A DNA stretch of 48,359 bases from a bacterium (lineage in GTDB: Archaea; Nanobdellota; Nanobdellia; SCGC-AAA011-G17; GW2011-AR17): the NCBI GenBank assembly GCA_030697685.1, contig JAUYPF010000038.1, positions 1 to 48,359 on the forward strand, read 5' to 3'. The position numbers and the translations under genes were made by a program. Position 1 is the first letter of the stretch; every line of letters starts with the position of its first letter. Positions 33,683-41,173 of this stretch are shown piece by piece. The notes below the pieces were generated by a model. The model was not told the origin of the DNA. It did no database searches and was given only the letters and a program-made list of their open reading frames with translations.

Positions 33683-34194
33683 TACCAGTTTCCTCCCATT
33701 TTATACCCATTTAAAATATTATTTAATAGTTCTTTATTCTTTATTTCTTCTCTTTTCTGAAAATAGAAGATTTGGATCTTTCTTCCTAAATTTTTCTCAA
33801 AAGAATTTAGATCTAGTCTCTTTTTTGTATGAGAAAAAATTGCAATGTCAATATCTGAATTCTCTGTGATTTCTGCTTTTGCAAAAGAACCAAAGAGAAT
33901 AATCACTGGGTTTATGAGCTCTTGTTCTATATATGTAAGTAACCCTGTTTTTTTAAATTGTTGGTGCCAGTAGATTTGAGAAAGTGAAATGAATACTACA
34001 TTTTTTTTATTTGCCACGTAAAAAATATAGTTGAGTTCTTCTTCTTTTTCAAGCATATTTTCTTTATGAAAATTTTTAAGGTATTTTGATGCTGATGGTG
34101 GGCTTATTTTTTCCATTCGTGCATATTCTCTCACATTAATTCTTCTGTAACTTTCTTTAAAGAAAGGCTCTAAACTGTTAAATATCTCTAACAT
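33682..34194 (-). CDS. HTH and minimal nucleotidyltransferase fusion protein
   Basis: 170 residues. The N-terminal half is a winged helix (INVREYARMEKISPPSASKYLKNFHKENML). The C-terminal half has the minimal nucleotidyltransferase signature ILFGSFAKAEITENSDIDIAIF. Such MNT proteins often work with HEPN partners or regulate transcription. No HEPN gene is next to it; instead it is joined to the CCA-adding enzyme gene by a one-base overlap. Its substrate is unknown. Confidence 0.85.
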   Translation of the reverse strand: MLEIFNSLEPFFKESYRRINVREYARMEKISPPSASKYLKNFHKENMLEKEEELNYIFYVANKKNVVFISLSQIYWHQQFKKTGLLTYIEQELINPVIILFGSFAKAEITENSDIDIAIFSHTKKRLDLNSFEKNLGRKIQIFYFQKREEIKNKELLNNILNGYKMGGNW

Positions 34195-34297
34195 GTGTTA
34201 AATTATGCTAACACTTCTATTTAAGCTTTTCTGTTCTTTCTTTGAGAATATTTTCTATTGTTTTTCTTATCCTCTTAGAAATTATAAATCTGTTTCT

Positions 34298-34648
34298 TTA
34301 TGGGCTGATTGCATAGCCTTCTGTTTCTGGAAGTAAATAGTATAATTTGGGCATTTTTGTTTTGCAGTTTTGTTTTAAAAGATTGTAGCTTGCTTCAGAA
34401 ATGTTGAGCTCTAATTCTCCATAGTATTTTGCATCAGGAGCATTTTCTGCAAGTTTTGAACGAAAATCCATTTTTTCTTGTCCATTTTTATAGTGGAAAA
34501 ACCATCCTGCATACCATATATTGTGTACTCGTTCAAGACATGGAGGAGAACCAAAATCTTCTTTTTCTGAAGTACCTAGAACTTTATCTAGGATTTTTTC
34601 AAGAGTATCTATCTCTGGTTTTGTGATTGTTTCTAACTGGATTATCAT
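34298..34648 (-). CDS. Hypothetical protein, 116 aa
   Basis: I do not recognise this protein. It begins with a helix (PEIDTLEKILDKVLG) and contains ERVHNIWYAGWFFHYKNGQEKMDF and ELELNISEASYNLLKQNC. It has no membrane segment or catalytic motif. It follows the PD-(D/E)XK-like gene by 23 bases on the same strand and may share its transcript. Confidence 0.6.
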   Translation of the reverse strand: MIIQLETITKPEIDTLEKILDKVLGTSEKEDFGSPPCLERVHNIWYAGWFFHYKNGQEKMDFRSKLAENAPDAKYYGELELNISEASYNLLKQNCKTKMPKLYYLLPETEGYAISP

Positions 34649-34671
34649 AGAGATTATAAGTCATTCTTTCC

Positions 34672-35073
34672 TTATAAATCTTCGTCTTCTAAAAATGGGA
34701 TTGGATCATCTAAAAAAAGAGGATCAAGAAGAAGTTCTTTTTTGGCTTCTAGGTTTACAATCTTATTTTCCATTTCTGAAATGTAAAAAAGGCTGATCTT
34801 TGTATAAGGAAAAAGTTTTCCCTCCCAATATTGGTCTCTTTTTGTATTCTCTAATGCTTGTTTGTGAAAATGTAGTTGTTTTTCTGCTTTGTCTCTTTTC
34901 CCTTTTTTTTTACATTCAAAGAGAAAAAGATGATTGCTTTTTTGTGCAAGTATATCAATGTAAAATGTTTCTCCTCTGTATCGATATTGAAATTCTATAA
35001 ACACTTTTTCTAGTTTAGCTCTTTCTTTCAAGGCTTTCACTATTTTTACAAGTAATTCTTTATGTTCCTCCAT
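34672..35073 (-). CDS. PD-(D/E)XK-like nuclease domain protein
   Basis: 133 residues. An N-terminal helix (VKIVKALKERAKLE) precedes FQYRYRGETFYIDILAQKS and LFLFECKKKGKRDKAEKQL. The spacing of the Asp in YIDILA and the E-x-K in ECKKK, after a strand and before a Lys-rich helix, fits the restriction endonuclease-like core. The C-terminus is acidic. It could be a nuclease in repair or defence; no methylase or other defence gene is adjacent. It is divergent from the MFS transporter gene. Confidence 0.62.
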   Translation of the reverse strand: MEEHKELLVKIVKALKERAKLEKVFIEFQYRYRGETFYIDILAQKSNHLFLFECKKKGKRDKAEKQLHFHKQALENTKRDQYWEGKLFPYTKISLFYISEMENKIVNLEAKKELLLDPLFLDDPIPFLEDEDL

Positions 35074-35127
35074 CTCTTACGATGAAGAACTATAAGTATA
35101 TAAATTCTTTTGCCCCATATATACCAT

Positions 35128-36258
35128 ATGCTTAATGGCTATGCACATCAATACAAACATCTCTTTACTAGAAATTTATTTGAGATTTATTTCCTTCTTA
35201 CTTTTCGTGCCTTAGGTTTTTCAATGATAGGGGTGTTTCTTCCTCTCTATTTATATATTGAATTAAGTTTTCCTTTCTCTTCTGTGATTTATTATTTTAT
35301 AGCCATGACTTTATCTTTTGCTTTAGGTTCGTATTTTTCACTTAATTTGATTACTAAGTTTGGCGCGAAACATACAATTATTTGGAGTTATCCTCTTTTA
35401 CTGAGTGGTGTTGCTTTGACATTGTATTTAGATAACTATCCCTCTTTGTATCTTCTTGCTTCTGGACTAATGGGCTTAAGCATGGGGATCTTTTGGATTG
35501 GATTTCATATTGATGTTGCTGTGCATTCCCATAAAAAGTCTGTTGGGAAGGAATCAGGAACTATTCATTTTTCAAGTATTCTTGGAGCAATTGCTGGGCC
35601 ATTATTAGGGGGATTTATTCTTTATTATTATAGTTTTACGCCGCTCTTTTTTACTGCATTGCTTATGTTTATTATTTCCGTCATCCCTATGCTTTTTTCC
35701 AAAGAACTTTTTGTGAAAACAGGCTTTGATTTTCGTTCGTTATTTATCAAAGAGCATATTAAATATTTTTTTGGATATTTTGCACAAGGGGTACGTTCGA
35801 CTGTTGCAACAGTTGCTTGGCCAATCTTTATTTTTAGTATTTTTGGGAGTTATGTTGTTTTAGGAGAATATGCTGCCTTTGCAACTTTTTCTATTGGCAT
35901 CTTAGGCTATTTTGCTGGAAGTGCGATGGATCATGTGAAGGAAAAAGGAATTCTTATACGCATAGCTGCACCTTTTGAGTCTATGCTTTGGGTGTTTCGT
36001 GCGCTGATATCTACAACTACTGGTGTTTTTCTTGTAGGGTTGTTTGGAGGCATAACGAGCTTAGCGATTGATGTGCCACTCTTAGCAAAAACTTACACGC
36101 GCGCGAAGAAAGAGCAGATTGCTGCTTTTGTTTTCTTTCGAGAAAGTTCTATTCGTGTTGGAGAGTTAACTGCTTTGTTATTTCTTCTTTTTGTAGTTAA
36201 TTTGAAGGCTTCTTTCTTTTTAGCAGCTGCAAGTTCTCTTTTGTATTTATTGTTTTAG
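35128..36258 (+). CDS. Major facilitator superfamily transporter
   Basis: 376 residues from the ATG at 35128, which lies about 25 bases after AGTATATAAAT; the track start is an upstream TTG. There are about twelve hydrophobic segments, including LGFSMIGVFLPLYLYIEL, YLLASGLMGLSMGIFWIGFH and ILGAIAGPLLGGFILYYYSF. A loop with KFGAKH after helix 2 resembles the MFS A motif. The substrate is unknown. It shares a compact 54-base promoter region with the divergent nuclease-like gene. Confidence 0.85.
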   Translation: MLNGYAHQYKHLFTRNLFEIYFLLTFRALGFSMIGVFLPLYLYIELSFPFSSVIYYFIAMTLSFALGSYFSLNLITKFGAKHTIIWSYPLLLSGVALTLYLDNYPSLYLLASGLMGLSMGIFWIGFHIDVAVHSHKKSVGKESGTIHFSSILGAIAGPLLGGFILYYYSFTPLFFTALLMFIISVIPMLFSKELFVKTGFDFRSLFIKEHIKYFFGYFAQGVRSTVATVAWPIFIFSIFGSYVVLGEYAAFATFSIGILGYFAGSAMDHVKEKGILIRIAAPFESMLWVFRALISTTTGVFLVGLFGGITSLAIDVPLLAKTYTRAKKEQIAAFVFFRESSIRVGELTALLFLLFVVNLKASFFLAAASSLLYLLF

Positions 36259-36983
36259 TTAGTACTTCTTACTCCTAAAATCTTTCTGTGAATAAAGAAG
36301 TAATGGGTAGAAATGCCACTATCACTAAGATATAAAGTACGTCCTAGTACCTGTTCACTTTCAATAAGTTCTGAACAAGATTCAAATCCTATAAATACAT
36401 TTTCTGTTTCCCCTTCACGATTATAATAAGGAAGACAGGAAGGAGGAATATTTGCATTATATGTTTTAAAATATCTCTCTGCTAGTTTTTCAGAACCAAA
36501 AGAGGCAATAACTCTAGGATCTTCTAAAGCTTTATTAGGACTAACTATCCCATTTCTTGTTTTAGAGACTATTTCTTTATGGTCCAAAACTGTAACTAAT
36601 CTTCTACCCTGAATACTTTCCCCTTCTCTATTTATGAGTGCATCAAGACATTTTTGAGATAAAACTAATGAACCACCTAATGTACCACTTGAAGACTTAT
36701 CCTTTCTTTCTACTGCTATATATTGGGGATCTGTCCACTCTCCTGGAATATGTGCATAAACTTGTACGGCAGTTCCTCTAGAAGTTCTTCCTGTTATACG
36801 AATACTCAATGGTCTTATATCCCAACTCATAATTTCAGGATTTGTGATTAGTACCTCTGCAAGCTCAGGTAGAAATACTGGGCTGTGGCCTGTATTTTCA
36901 CATTTCTCTAAAACTGTTGATAAAGATAGAAATTCTGCCTTTCCATTAAAAAAGGTATATTCTTTTTTGTTTATTCTATGCAT
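36255..36983 (-). CDS. Hypothetical protein, 242 aa
   Basis: I do not recognise this family. TTGGAGAA just before the ATG supports the start. The protein is soluble with a mixed alpha/beta pattern (LSIRITGRTSRGTAVQVYAHI, GRRLVTVLDHKEIVSKTRNG, NVFIGFESCSELIESEQVLG). No membrane helix or recognised active site is present. It converges with the MFS gene, overlapping by four bases. Its style recalls the 240-aa orphan at 445, but I see no clear sequence match. Confidence 0.6.
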   Translation of the reverse strand: MHRINKKEYTFFNGKAEFLSLSTVLEKCENTGHSPVFLPELAEVLITNPEIMSWDIRPLSIRITGRTSRGTAVQVYAHIPGEWTDPQYIAVERKDKSSSGTLGGSLVLSQKCLDALINREGESIQGRRLVTVLDHKEIVSKTRNGIVSPNKALEDPRVIASFGSEKLAERYFKTYNANIPPSCLPYYNREGETENVFIGFESCSELIESEQVLGRTLYLSDSGISTHYFFIHRKILGVRSTN

Positions 36984-37072
36984 AGTTTCTCCAATTCTGT
37001 TTCTATTTTAAGAAGTGATTGATTATATCTCATTTTACCCTTATATGTGAGGTCTGTTAAACTTGATGTAAT

Positions 37073-37744
37073 TTAGTTTGAGAGATGATATTTCTTTATT
37101 AGTTCTGGGAGAAACTTTTGTTCTGCTCGTTTGAGATGTTCTCTGTATGTTGGTAAAGAAACTTTCATGAGCTTTGCAAGCTTTCCAAGACTAGTTTTCT
37201 TTGGCCACTCATAGAACCCGTACTTATATGCAAGTAATAATGCTTGCTTTTGTTTTTCGGTAAGTTCTGGTAATAGTGTACTATAATAGATATTATCTAG
37301 AGATGTGTTTTCTATACTTTCTAGGCTTATTCTTTTTGCAATCTTTTTAACTTTATGAATAAACTCCATTATGAGCTCTTTTTTCCAGCTTGCAATTTCC
37401 CATACCTCTTCTCCTTTTGTATTAATATAAATTGGTTTTGTGAAAATTATTTGGTGACCAATTGCTGCCCTTATTGACACTGGGATTTTATTCTTTGTTA
37501 CTTCCATGAGAAAAATTTTGTTTCCATTAACTTCAATATTCTTAATATTCTTATCTTTGTGTAATGCTTCAATAAACTGTTTAATATTATTTTCTTCTCC
37601 CCAAACAGTATGAAACTCTGGTGAGTAGGTTATTCCTTTTTTTATGTAAATACTAAAAGGAACAGAAATAGTTGAAATATTATATTTTTCGCACTTATTC
37701 CCTATAAGACAATCATGTTTTATTCGTAATTGGCAAATCCACAT
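37073..37744 (-). CDS. HTH_10 (Bat-type) transcriptional regulator
   Basis: 223 residues. The C-terminal 60 residues, LTEKQKQALLLAYKYGFYEWP then SLGKLAKLMKVSLPTYREHL, form the bacterio-opsin activator type HTH. The N-terminal 150 residues would be the sensor or effector region and include an early CLIGNKC pair. A TTTTATATAG box about 25 bases before the ATG suggests a leaderless message. Its target is unknown. Confidence 0.88.
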   Translation of the reverse strand: MWICQLRIKHDCLIGNKCEKYNISTISVPFSIYIKKGITYSPEFHTVWGEENNIKQFIEALHKDKNIKNIEVNGNKIFLMEVTKNKIPVSIRAAIGHQIIFTKPIYINTKGEEVWEIASWKKELIMEFIHKVKKIAKRISLESIENTSLDNIYYSTLLPELTEKQKQALLLAYKYGFYEWPKKTSLGKLAKLMKVSLPTYREHLKRAEQKFLPELIKKYHLSN

Positions 37745-37789
37745 ATAATTTATTAAGTAAAAAGAACTATATAAAACTTCTTTATTGTT

Positions 37790-38680
37790 TTAATCTTTCT
37801 TAATCTTTGTCACGAAGAATCCTTCCGTATCATTATCCTGGGGCCAAATGCGTAAGCACTTCTTTACTTCAGAAGAAAAGACTTGATTTTCAAATTCTTC
37901 CACTGGTTTTCCGCGTTTGATATCTAAAAAAATTTTTTCTATTTTTGCTTGAGGATTTTTTTCTAATAAGAAATTAATTACTGCTTCGTTTTCATCAGGT
38001 TCAAGTGTACAGGTTGAGTAAACTAATGTTCCACCTTCTTTGAGAGCTTCGAAAGCTGTGCTAAGGAGTTGTTTTTGTATACCTGCCATTTTTTTTACTG
38101 TATGAGGATTCCACATGCCAATTGTTTTATAGGATTTTCTAATGGTGCCAATGCCAGAACATGGAGCATCACAAAGAATTTTATCAAATTTATGCTTGAA
38201 CCAGCGGCCTTCCATTCTTGTGAGAATTGTATTATATACTCCACAGCGCTGGAGATTAATTGTGAGAGGCTTTAATCGGTCAATTTTGTTGTCATTTGCG
38301 ATGATAATGCCTTGATTGTTCATCATTGCTGCCATTTGCGAAGTTTTTGATCCAGGAGAAGCACACATGTCTAAAACAATATCTCCAGGTTTTGGTTCTA
38401 GAACTACAGGTGGAATCATGGACGCTGCGCCTTGAATGTAGATGTAGCCTAAGAAATGTTCTTTTGTATTTCCCACTGCTTTTTTCTTAATAAAAAAACC
38501 TTCTTTACACCAAGGAATTTGTTCAAGGTCTTCAAAGCGTTCTTTTATTTCTTTAACTGTTGTTTTTATGGTGTTGACTCTTATTGATTTTCGCATTGGT
38601 TGGAGAGATGCTTCTGTGAATTTTTCGATATCTGTTAATTGAGAGTATCTTTCTAAGAACTTTTCTTTCCAGTCTGGCAT
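37790..38680 (-). CDS. NOL1/NOP2/Sun family RNA m5C methyltransferase
   Basis: 296 residues. The SAM site is DMCASPGSKTSQMAAMM. The two catalytic cysteines lie in CDAPCSGIGTIRKS and VYSTCTLEPDENEAVI. The start IRVNTIKTTVKEI and the loop YIQGAASMIPPVVLEP are also typical. The family methylates cytosines in rRNA or tRNA; which RNA is used here cannot be read. Two tRNA-Gly genes follow on the other strand, but that proximity is not evidence of substrate. Confidence 0.95.
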   Translation of the reverse strand: MPDWKEKFLERYSQLTDIEKFTEASLQPMRKSIRVNTIKTTVKEIKERFEDLEQIPWCKEGFFIKKKAVGNTKEHFLGYIYIQGAASMIPPVVLEPKPGDIVLDMCASPGSKTSQMAAMMNNQGIIIANDNKIDRLKPLTINLQRCGVYNTILTRMEGRWFKHKFDKILCDAPCSGIGTIRKSYKTIGMWNPHTVKKMAGIQKQLLSTAFEALKEGGTLVYSTCTLEPDENEAVINFLLEKNPQAKIEKIFLDIKRGKPVEEFENQVFSSEVKKCLRIWPQDNDTEGFFVTKIKKD

Positions 38681-38756
38681 TGTCTTGTGAAAAGAATGAT
38701 TGTTAATAAATATACTGGAAAGCTATTTTAATGAGGACTCTGTTTTTAGTTTGTAT

Positions 38757-38828
38757 GCGCTAGTCGTATAGGGGCTAGTATCGGACCTTCCCAAGGTTCG
38801 GACCTGGGTTCAAATCCCAGCTAGCGCA
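38757..38828 (+). tRNA. tRNA-Gly (anticodon CCC)
   Basis: A complete 72-base cloverleaf without introns. The acceptor is GCGCTAG/CTAGCGC with A73. The anticodon arm GGACC-TTCCCAA-GGTTC gives CCC, and the T-arm is CTGGG-TTCAAAT-CCCAG. CCA is not encoded. AT-rich sequence with a TATA-like AATAAATATAC lies upstream. Confidence 0.95.
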
Positions 38829-38968
38829 TTTATAAATTTTAAATAAAATAGGATATGAAAAAAGTTTTTCTTCAATTATTTCATATGTTGCCTTGAGAAA
38901 GGTATATAAAGGATTGTTCTGTTTTTGGACTTAGATGCGCGGGTAGTTCAGTGGTTAACTGTAAAGTC

Positions 38969-38985
38969 CACAGAGAATCCGGCCT
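38969..38985 (+). other. tRNA intron in the D-loop (17 nt)
   Basis: Predicted intron AACTGTAAAGTCCACAG. The 4-bp central helix GTGG/CCAC has bulges TTA and AGA. The D-stem GTTC/GAAT serves as the exon helix. Cutting after the second bulge base on each side joins GTGGTT to AGAAT exactly. Coordinates may shift by one base. Confidence 0.75.
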
Positions 38986-39005
38986 TGCCAAGGCTGGGAC
39001 CCGAG

Positions 39006-39034
39006 AAATAATTTTTTAGGAAGTTATTTGGGAT
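39006..39034 (+). other. tRNA intron in the T-arm (29 nt)
   Basis: The intron starts AAATAATTTT and ends TTTGGGAT. The central helix CCCG/TGGG (one G-U), bulges AGA and ATT, and intron helix AATAA/TTATT form a bulge-helix-bulge. Canonical cuts join CCGAG to TTCGAAT. Confidence 0.75.
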
Positions 39035-39208
39035 TTCGAATCTCGGCCCGCGCACCATTCTTTTTTCTCTCTTTCTAAACGATCCTGAATGAGAATTCTT
39101 CTAATTGGCTATTCTTGGGATAATTTATGCCTTTAAAGATGGGGGGGTAAGTTATCCTAATAGAGTTATTTAACCCCTTTCTCTTTTTTTTTGAAAAGGG
39201 AGGTATTT

Positions 39209-39256
39209 ATGTTATTACTATCTAATAGTAAACTATATAAACTTGTTCAGTATTAA
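39209..39256 (+). CDS. Possible 15-codon leader peptide
   Basis: A strong AAGGGAGG lies just before an ATG that opens a 15-codon frame (MLLLSNSKLYKLVQY) ending seven bases before the next gene start, in the same frame. The sequence overlaps a TATATAAA box that could drive the downstream gene. It may be a leader peptide, an older start of the downstream gene now cut by TAA, or chance. Confidence is low. Confidence 0.25.
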   Translation: MLLLSNSKLYKLVQY

Positions 39257-39262
39257 AAAGGT

Positions 39263-39538
39263 ATGAAAAACGATACAAATACACCTATTTTTGTTAAGGA
39301 TGGCCATCAGACTCGTCTCTCTGAAGTTCATATAGATGATCATGTTGTTATCTATGCAAAACCAGGGTTACGATTAGAAGGTTTAGTAGATTTTGCTTAT
39401 CTTGTTACATTACCTGTAACTGTTGTGCGTAGTTCTTCTCCAGAGGTACATGAAGTATTAAAAGATAAGGGTTATAGGATTCTCTCTCTGCCTGTTCATT
39501 ATGGGGAAGGAATAGCTGATCAGAAAGATTATTTTTAA
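39263..39538 (+). CDS. Hypothetical protein, 91 aa
   Basis: The ATG follows AAAAGGT and lies about 25 bases after CTATATAAAC. The protein is soluble and beta-rich (VHIDDHVVIYAKPG, FAYLVTLPVTVVRSS, GYRILSLPVHYGEG), with no known motif. Family and function are unknown. It converges with the 305-aa protein gene, ending four bases before it. Confidence 0.6.
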   Translation: MKNDTNTPIFVKDGHQTRLSEVHIDDHVVIYAKPGLRLEGLVDFAYLVTLPVTVVRSSSPEVHEVLKDKGYRILSLPVHYGEGIADQKDYF

Positions 39539-39542
39539 TTTT

Positions 39543-40460
39543 TTATAATTCTTTAGAATAGTAAGGTATAACTTTTCCTTTTTCCATTGTGGTCTTTTTT
39601 TTATATCCACACCCTTCGAGCATTTTTATTTCTTGATTATCTTTCGTTGGAATTATTAGTCGTTTTTCACCTTGGTCTTTTATTATTTGCTCAATACTAT
39701 GCAACATGATTCCTTCTATTTCTAAAGGGTTTAGTTGTTCATACTTTTTATAGGCCTTTTTATTTGTAAATGTTGCTCTGAGCATTACTCCTTCTAGTAA
39801 TAGAGGTCTTGAAAATACTGTTAAAAAAAGAAAGCCTGCTTTGTCTTCTCCAAGGTAAAAGCCTTTGCTGAATTTTTCTACATTTTTATAAAATTCGCTC
39901 CATGCTTCTCTTTCTTTTCCTAATGGAATTTCTTGCTCTATTGTGTTATATTCATGTTTTTTTATTGTTCTCCAGTGAAGCTGTGCTAAAAGAGAAAGAC
40001 CTTGTGCGTTTTTCTCTCTTTCTTTGAGTATTTTTAGAAATGCTTTTTCTTTATTTTTATATTCTTCTCTTTCACTTTCCTCTCTAAAGTATAAAGTTGG
40101 TTGCACTCTTTGTATTGTTTCTCGCATTTTTTGTGCATAGGCTATTTCTGGTGTATTTTCTCTTCTTGCATTCCATATTTCTATTGCTTTTGTGTAGACC
40201 TCTATTGCTTCTTTATAGGATACATCATTTTCTGTTTGTGATCTTGCGAGAATATATCCATCTTGATAGCTTGTAATTACTACTTCTTCTGTACTGTTTT
40301 CTCCTTCAATTATCAGTGTAAGATTTTTTTCTAAACGGAAACCTCTTGTTTTTTCTATTAGGTTATCTTCTACAATTTCAAATTCTTCTCCTTTCTTTCC
40401 AGAGAGATTAAGGATTTTTCCAAGAGGGTATTTTTTGGATATATTTTTGTTAACCGACAT
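39543..40460 (-). CDS. Hypothetical protein with GNAT-like C-terminus, 305 aa
   Basis: The N-terminal 80 residues are beta-rich. A charged helical middle follows (YKEAIEVYTKAIEIWNARRE, EEYKNKEKAFLKILKEREKN). The last 100 residues run IEGIMLHSIEQIIKDQGEKR, LIIPTKDNQEIKMLEGCGYK and KVIPYYSKEL, the helix-strand ending seen in GNAT acyltransferases. The acetyl-CoA loop is not clear, so this is inference. Substrate unknown. Confidence 0.55.
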   Translation of the reverse strand: MSVNKNISKKYPLGKILNLSGKKGEEFEIVEDNLIEKTRGFRLEKNLTLIIEGENSTEEVVITSYQDGYILARSQTENDVSYKEAIEVYTKAIEIWNARRENTPEIAYAQKMRETIQRVQPTLYFREESEREEYKNKEKAFLKILKEREKNAQGLSLLAQLHWRTIKKHEYNTIEQEIPLGKEREAWSEFYKNVEKFSKGFYLGEDKAGFLFLTVFSRPLLLEGVMLRATFTNKKAYKKYEQLNPLEIEGIMLHSIEQIIKDQGEKRLIIPTKDNQEIKMLEGCGYKKKTTMEKGKVIPYYSKEL

Positions 40461-40578
40461 TCTAAAAAAATTTTTTCCACCTTTTATAATCTTATCGCTC
40501 TCTCGTTCATTAGAAATCTCCTATAAAGAATTTTAAAAGTCTTTTTTGTTGTTTACAAAGAAGGATGGATAAATGGTA

Positions 40579-40674
40579 TTACTCTTTCTCATGCTTATGC
40601 TTTCCAGCTCTATGGTCTTTACAACCCATAAGCCAATGCTGAGAACAGCCACAAACAATACATTTCTTTTTCAT
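40579..40674 (-). CDS. Tiny zinc-finger-like protein, 31 aa
   Basis: Too short for the ORF track. The ATG overlaps the previous stop as ATGA. The protein reads MKKKCIVCGCSQHWLMGCKD then a His/Lys-rich tail, with a CxxCxC cluster, another cysteine and several histidines. It is probably a small zinc-binding knuckle. It is the last member of a five-gene coupled operon. Function unknown. Confidence 0.6.
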   Translation of the reverse strand: MKKKCIVCGCSQHWLMGCKDHRAGKHKHEKE

Positions 40675-40820
40675 TTTTTTCTCCAGATATTATAAACCCC
40701 AAGAAGTATCCCTGCTGCACCAATAAAATAATTTATGATGAAAAATCCTCCAAGAAAATATCCTAAGATGATTAATCCGATACCTGCAGTAATAATACTC
40801 CATGTAGGACTTTCTTTCAT
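40671..40820 (-). CDS. Small membrane protein, 49 aa
   Basis: Too short for the ORF track. It starts inside the end of the 118-aa gene (ATGA) and ends in the start of the 31-aa gene (ATGA). Two short hydrophobic segments (SIITAGIGLIILGYFLGG and FIINYFIGAAGILLGVYNIW) form a helical hairpin, followed by RKK. The double overlap strongly suggests it is translated. Confidence 0.65.
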   Translation of the reverse strand: MKESPTWSIITAGIGLIILGYFLGGFFIINYFIGAAGILLGVYNIWRKK

Positions 40821-41173
40821 TTGAATGCCTGCTCAACTTTTTCTTTTGGCCAGCCTTCTTTTATTAATGCTTCTTTAATTCGCTCTGCTTTAAAACCTTG
40901 TTTGAGATTTTTTTGAATGAAGTCTTTGAGTCTTTCTAGGTCTTTATCTTGTACTTTTTCTTTTTGGCTCATTGCAGTTTGCATAGGAGTTTTTTCTATT
41001 ATTGTTAGTTCTATTTTCTTTGTGTAGGAATAGACGAGCTTCACTGCGACATAACAGATATAAAATGTCAAGGATATAAGGAGTACCCACAGATATATGT
41101 CATACATAAATTGGTAGACTAAACCAATAATGATGAATAAAAGAATAAATATAACTATGAATTCAAAAATCAT
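40817..41173 (-). CDS. Membrane protein with C-terminal UBA-like helical domain, 118 aa
   Basis: Two adjacent N-terminal membrane helices (FIVIFILLFIIIGLVYQF and WVLLISLTFYICYVAVKLVY) are followed by a charged linker and a small helical domain, LERLKDFIQKNLKQGFKAERIKEALIKEGWP, which resembles UBA/CUE-like three-helix tails that I associate with many DPANN membrane proteins. It is coupled by ATGA to the GspE-like gene upstream and to the 49-aa gene downstream. Confidence 0.65.
   Translation of the reverse strand: MIFEFIVIFILLFIIIGLVYQFMYDIYLWVLLISLTFYICYVAVKLVYSYTKKIELTIIEKTPMQTAMSQKEKVQDKDLERLKDFIQKNLKQGFKAERIKEALIKEGWPKEKVEQAFK

Larger units (their letters stand above)
38937..39054 (+). tRNA. 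tRNA-Gly (anticodon GCC) with introns in the D-loop and T-arm
   Basis: The acceptor is GCGCGGG/CCCGCGC with A73, and CCA is encoded at 39055-39057. The anticodon arm CGGCC-TTGCCAA-GGCTG is intact and gives GCC. A 17-base insert breaks the D-loop and a 29-base insert lies at the T-stem/loop border. Each is flanked by 3-nt bulges around a 4-bp helix (GTGG/CCAC and CCCG/TGGG). Removing both restores AGTGGTTAGAAT and CCGAG-TTCGAAT-CTCGG, giving a normal 72-base tRNA. GGTATATAAAGG upstream is a good TATA box. Confidence 0.93.

Noticed and set aside
34672-35073. PD-(D/E)XK-like gene as part of a defence island
   Set aside because: Neighbours are an orphan, an MFS transporter and a CCA-enzyme pair; no methylase, helicase or other defence gene is present.
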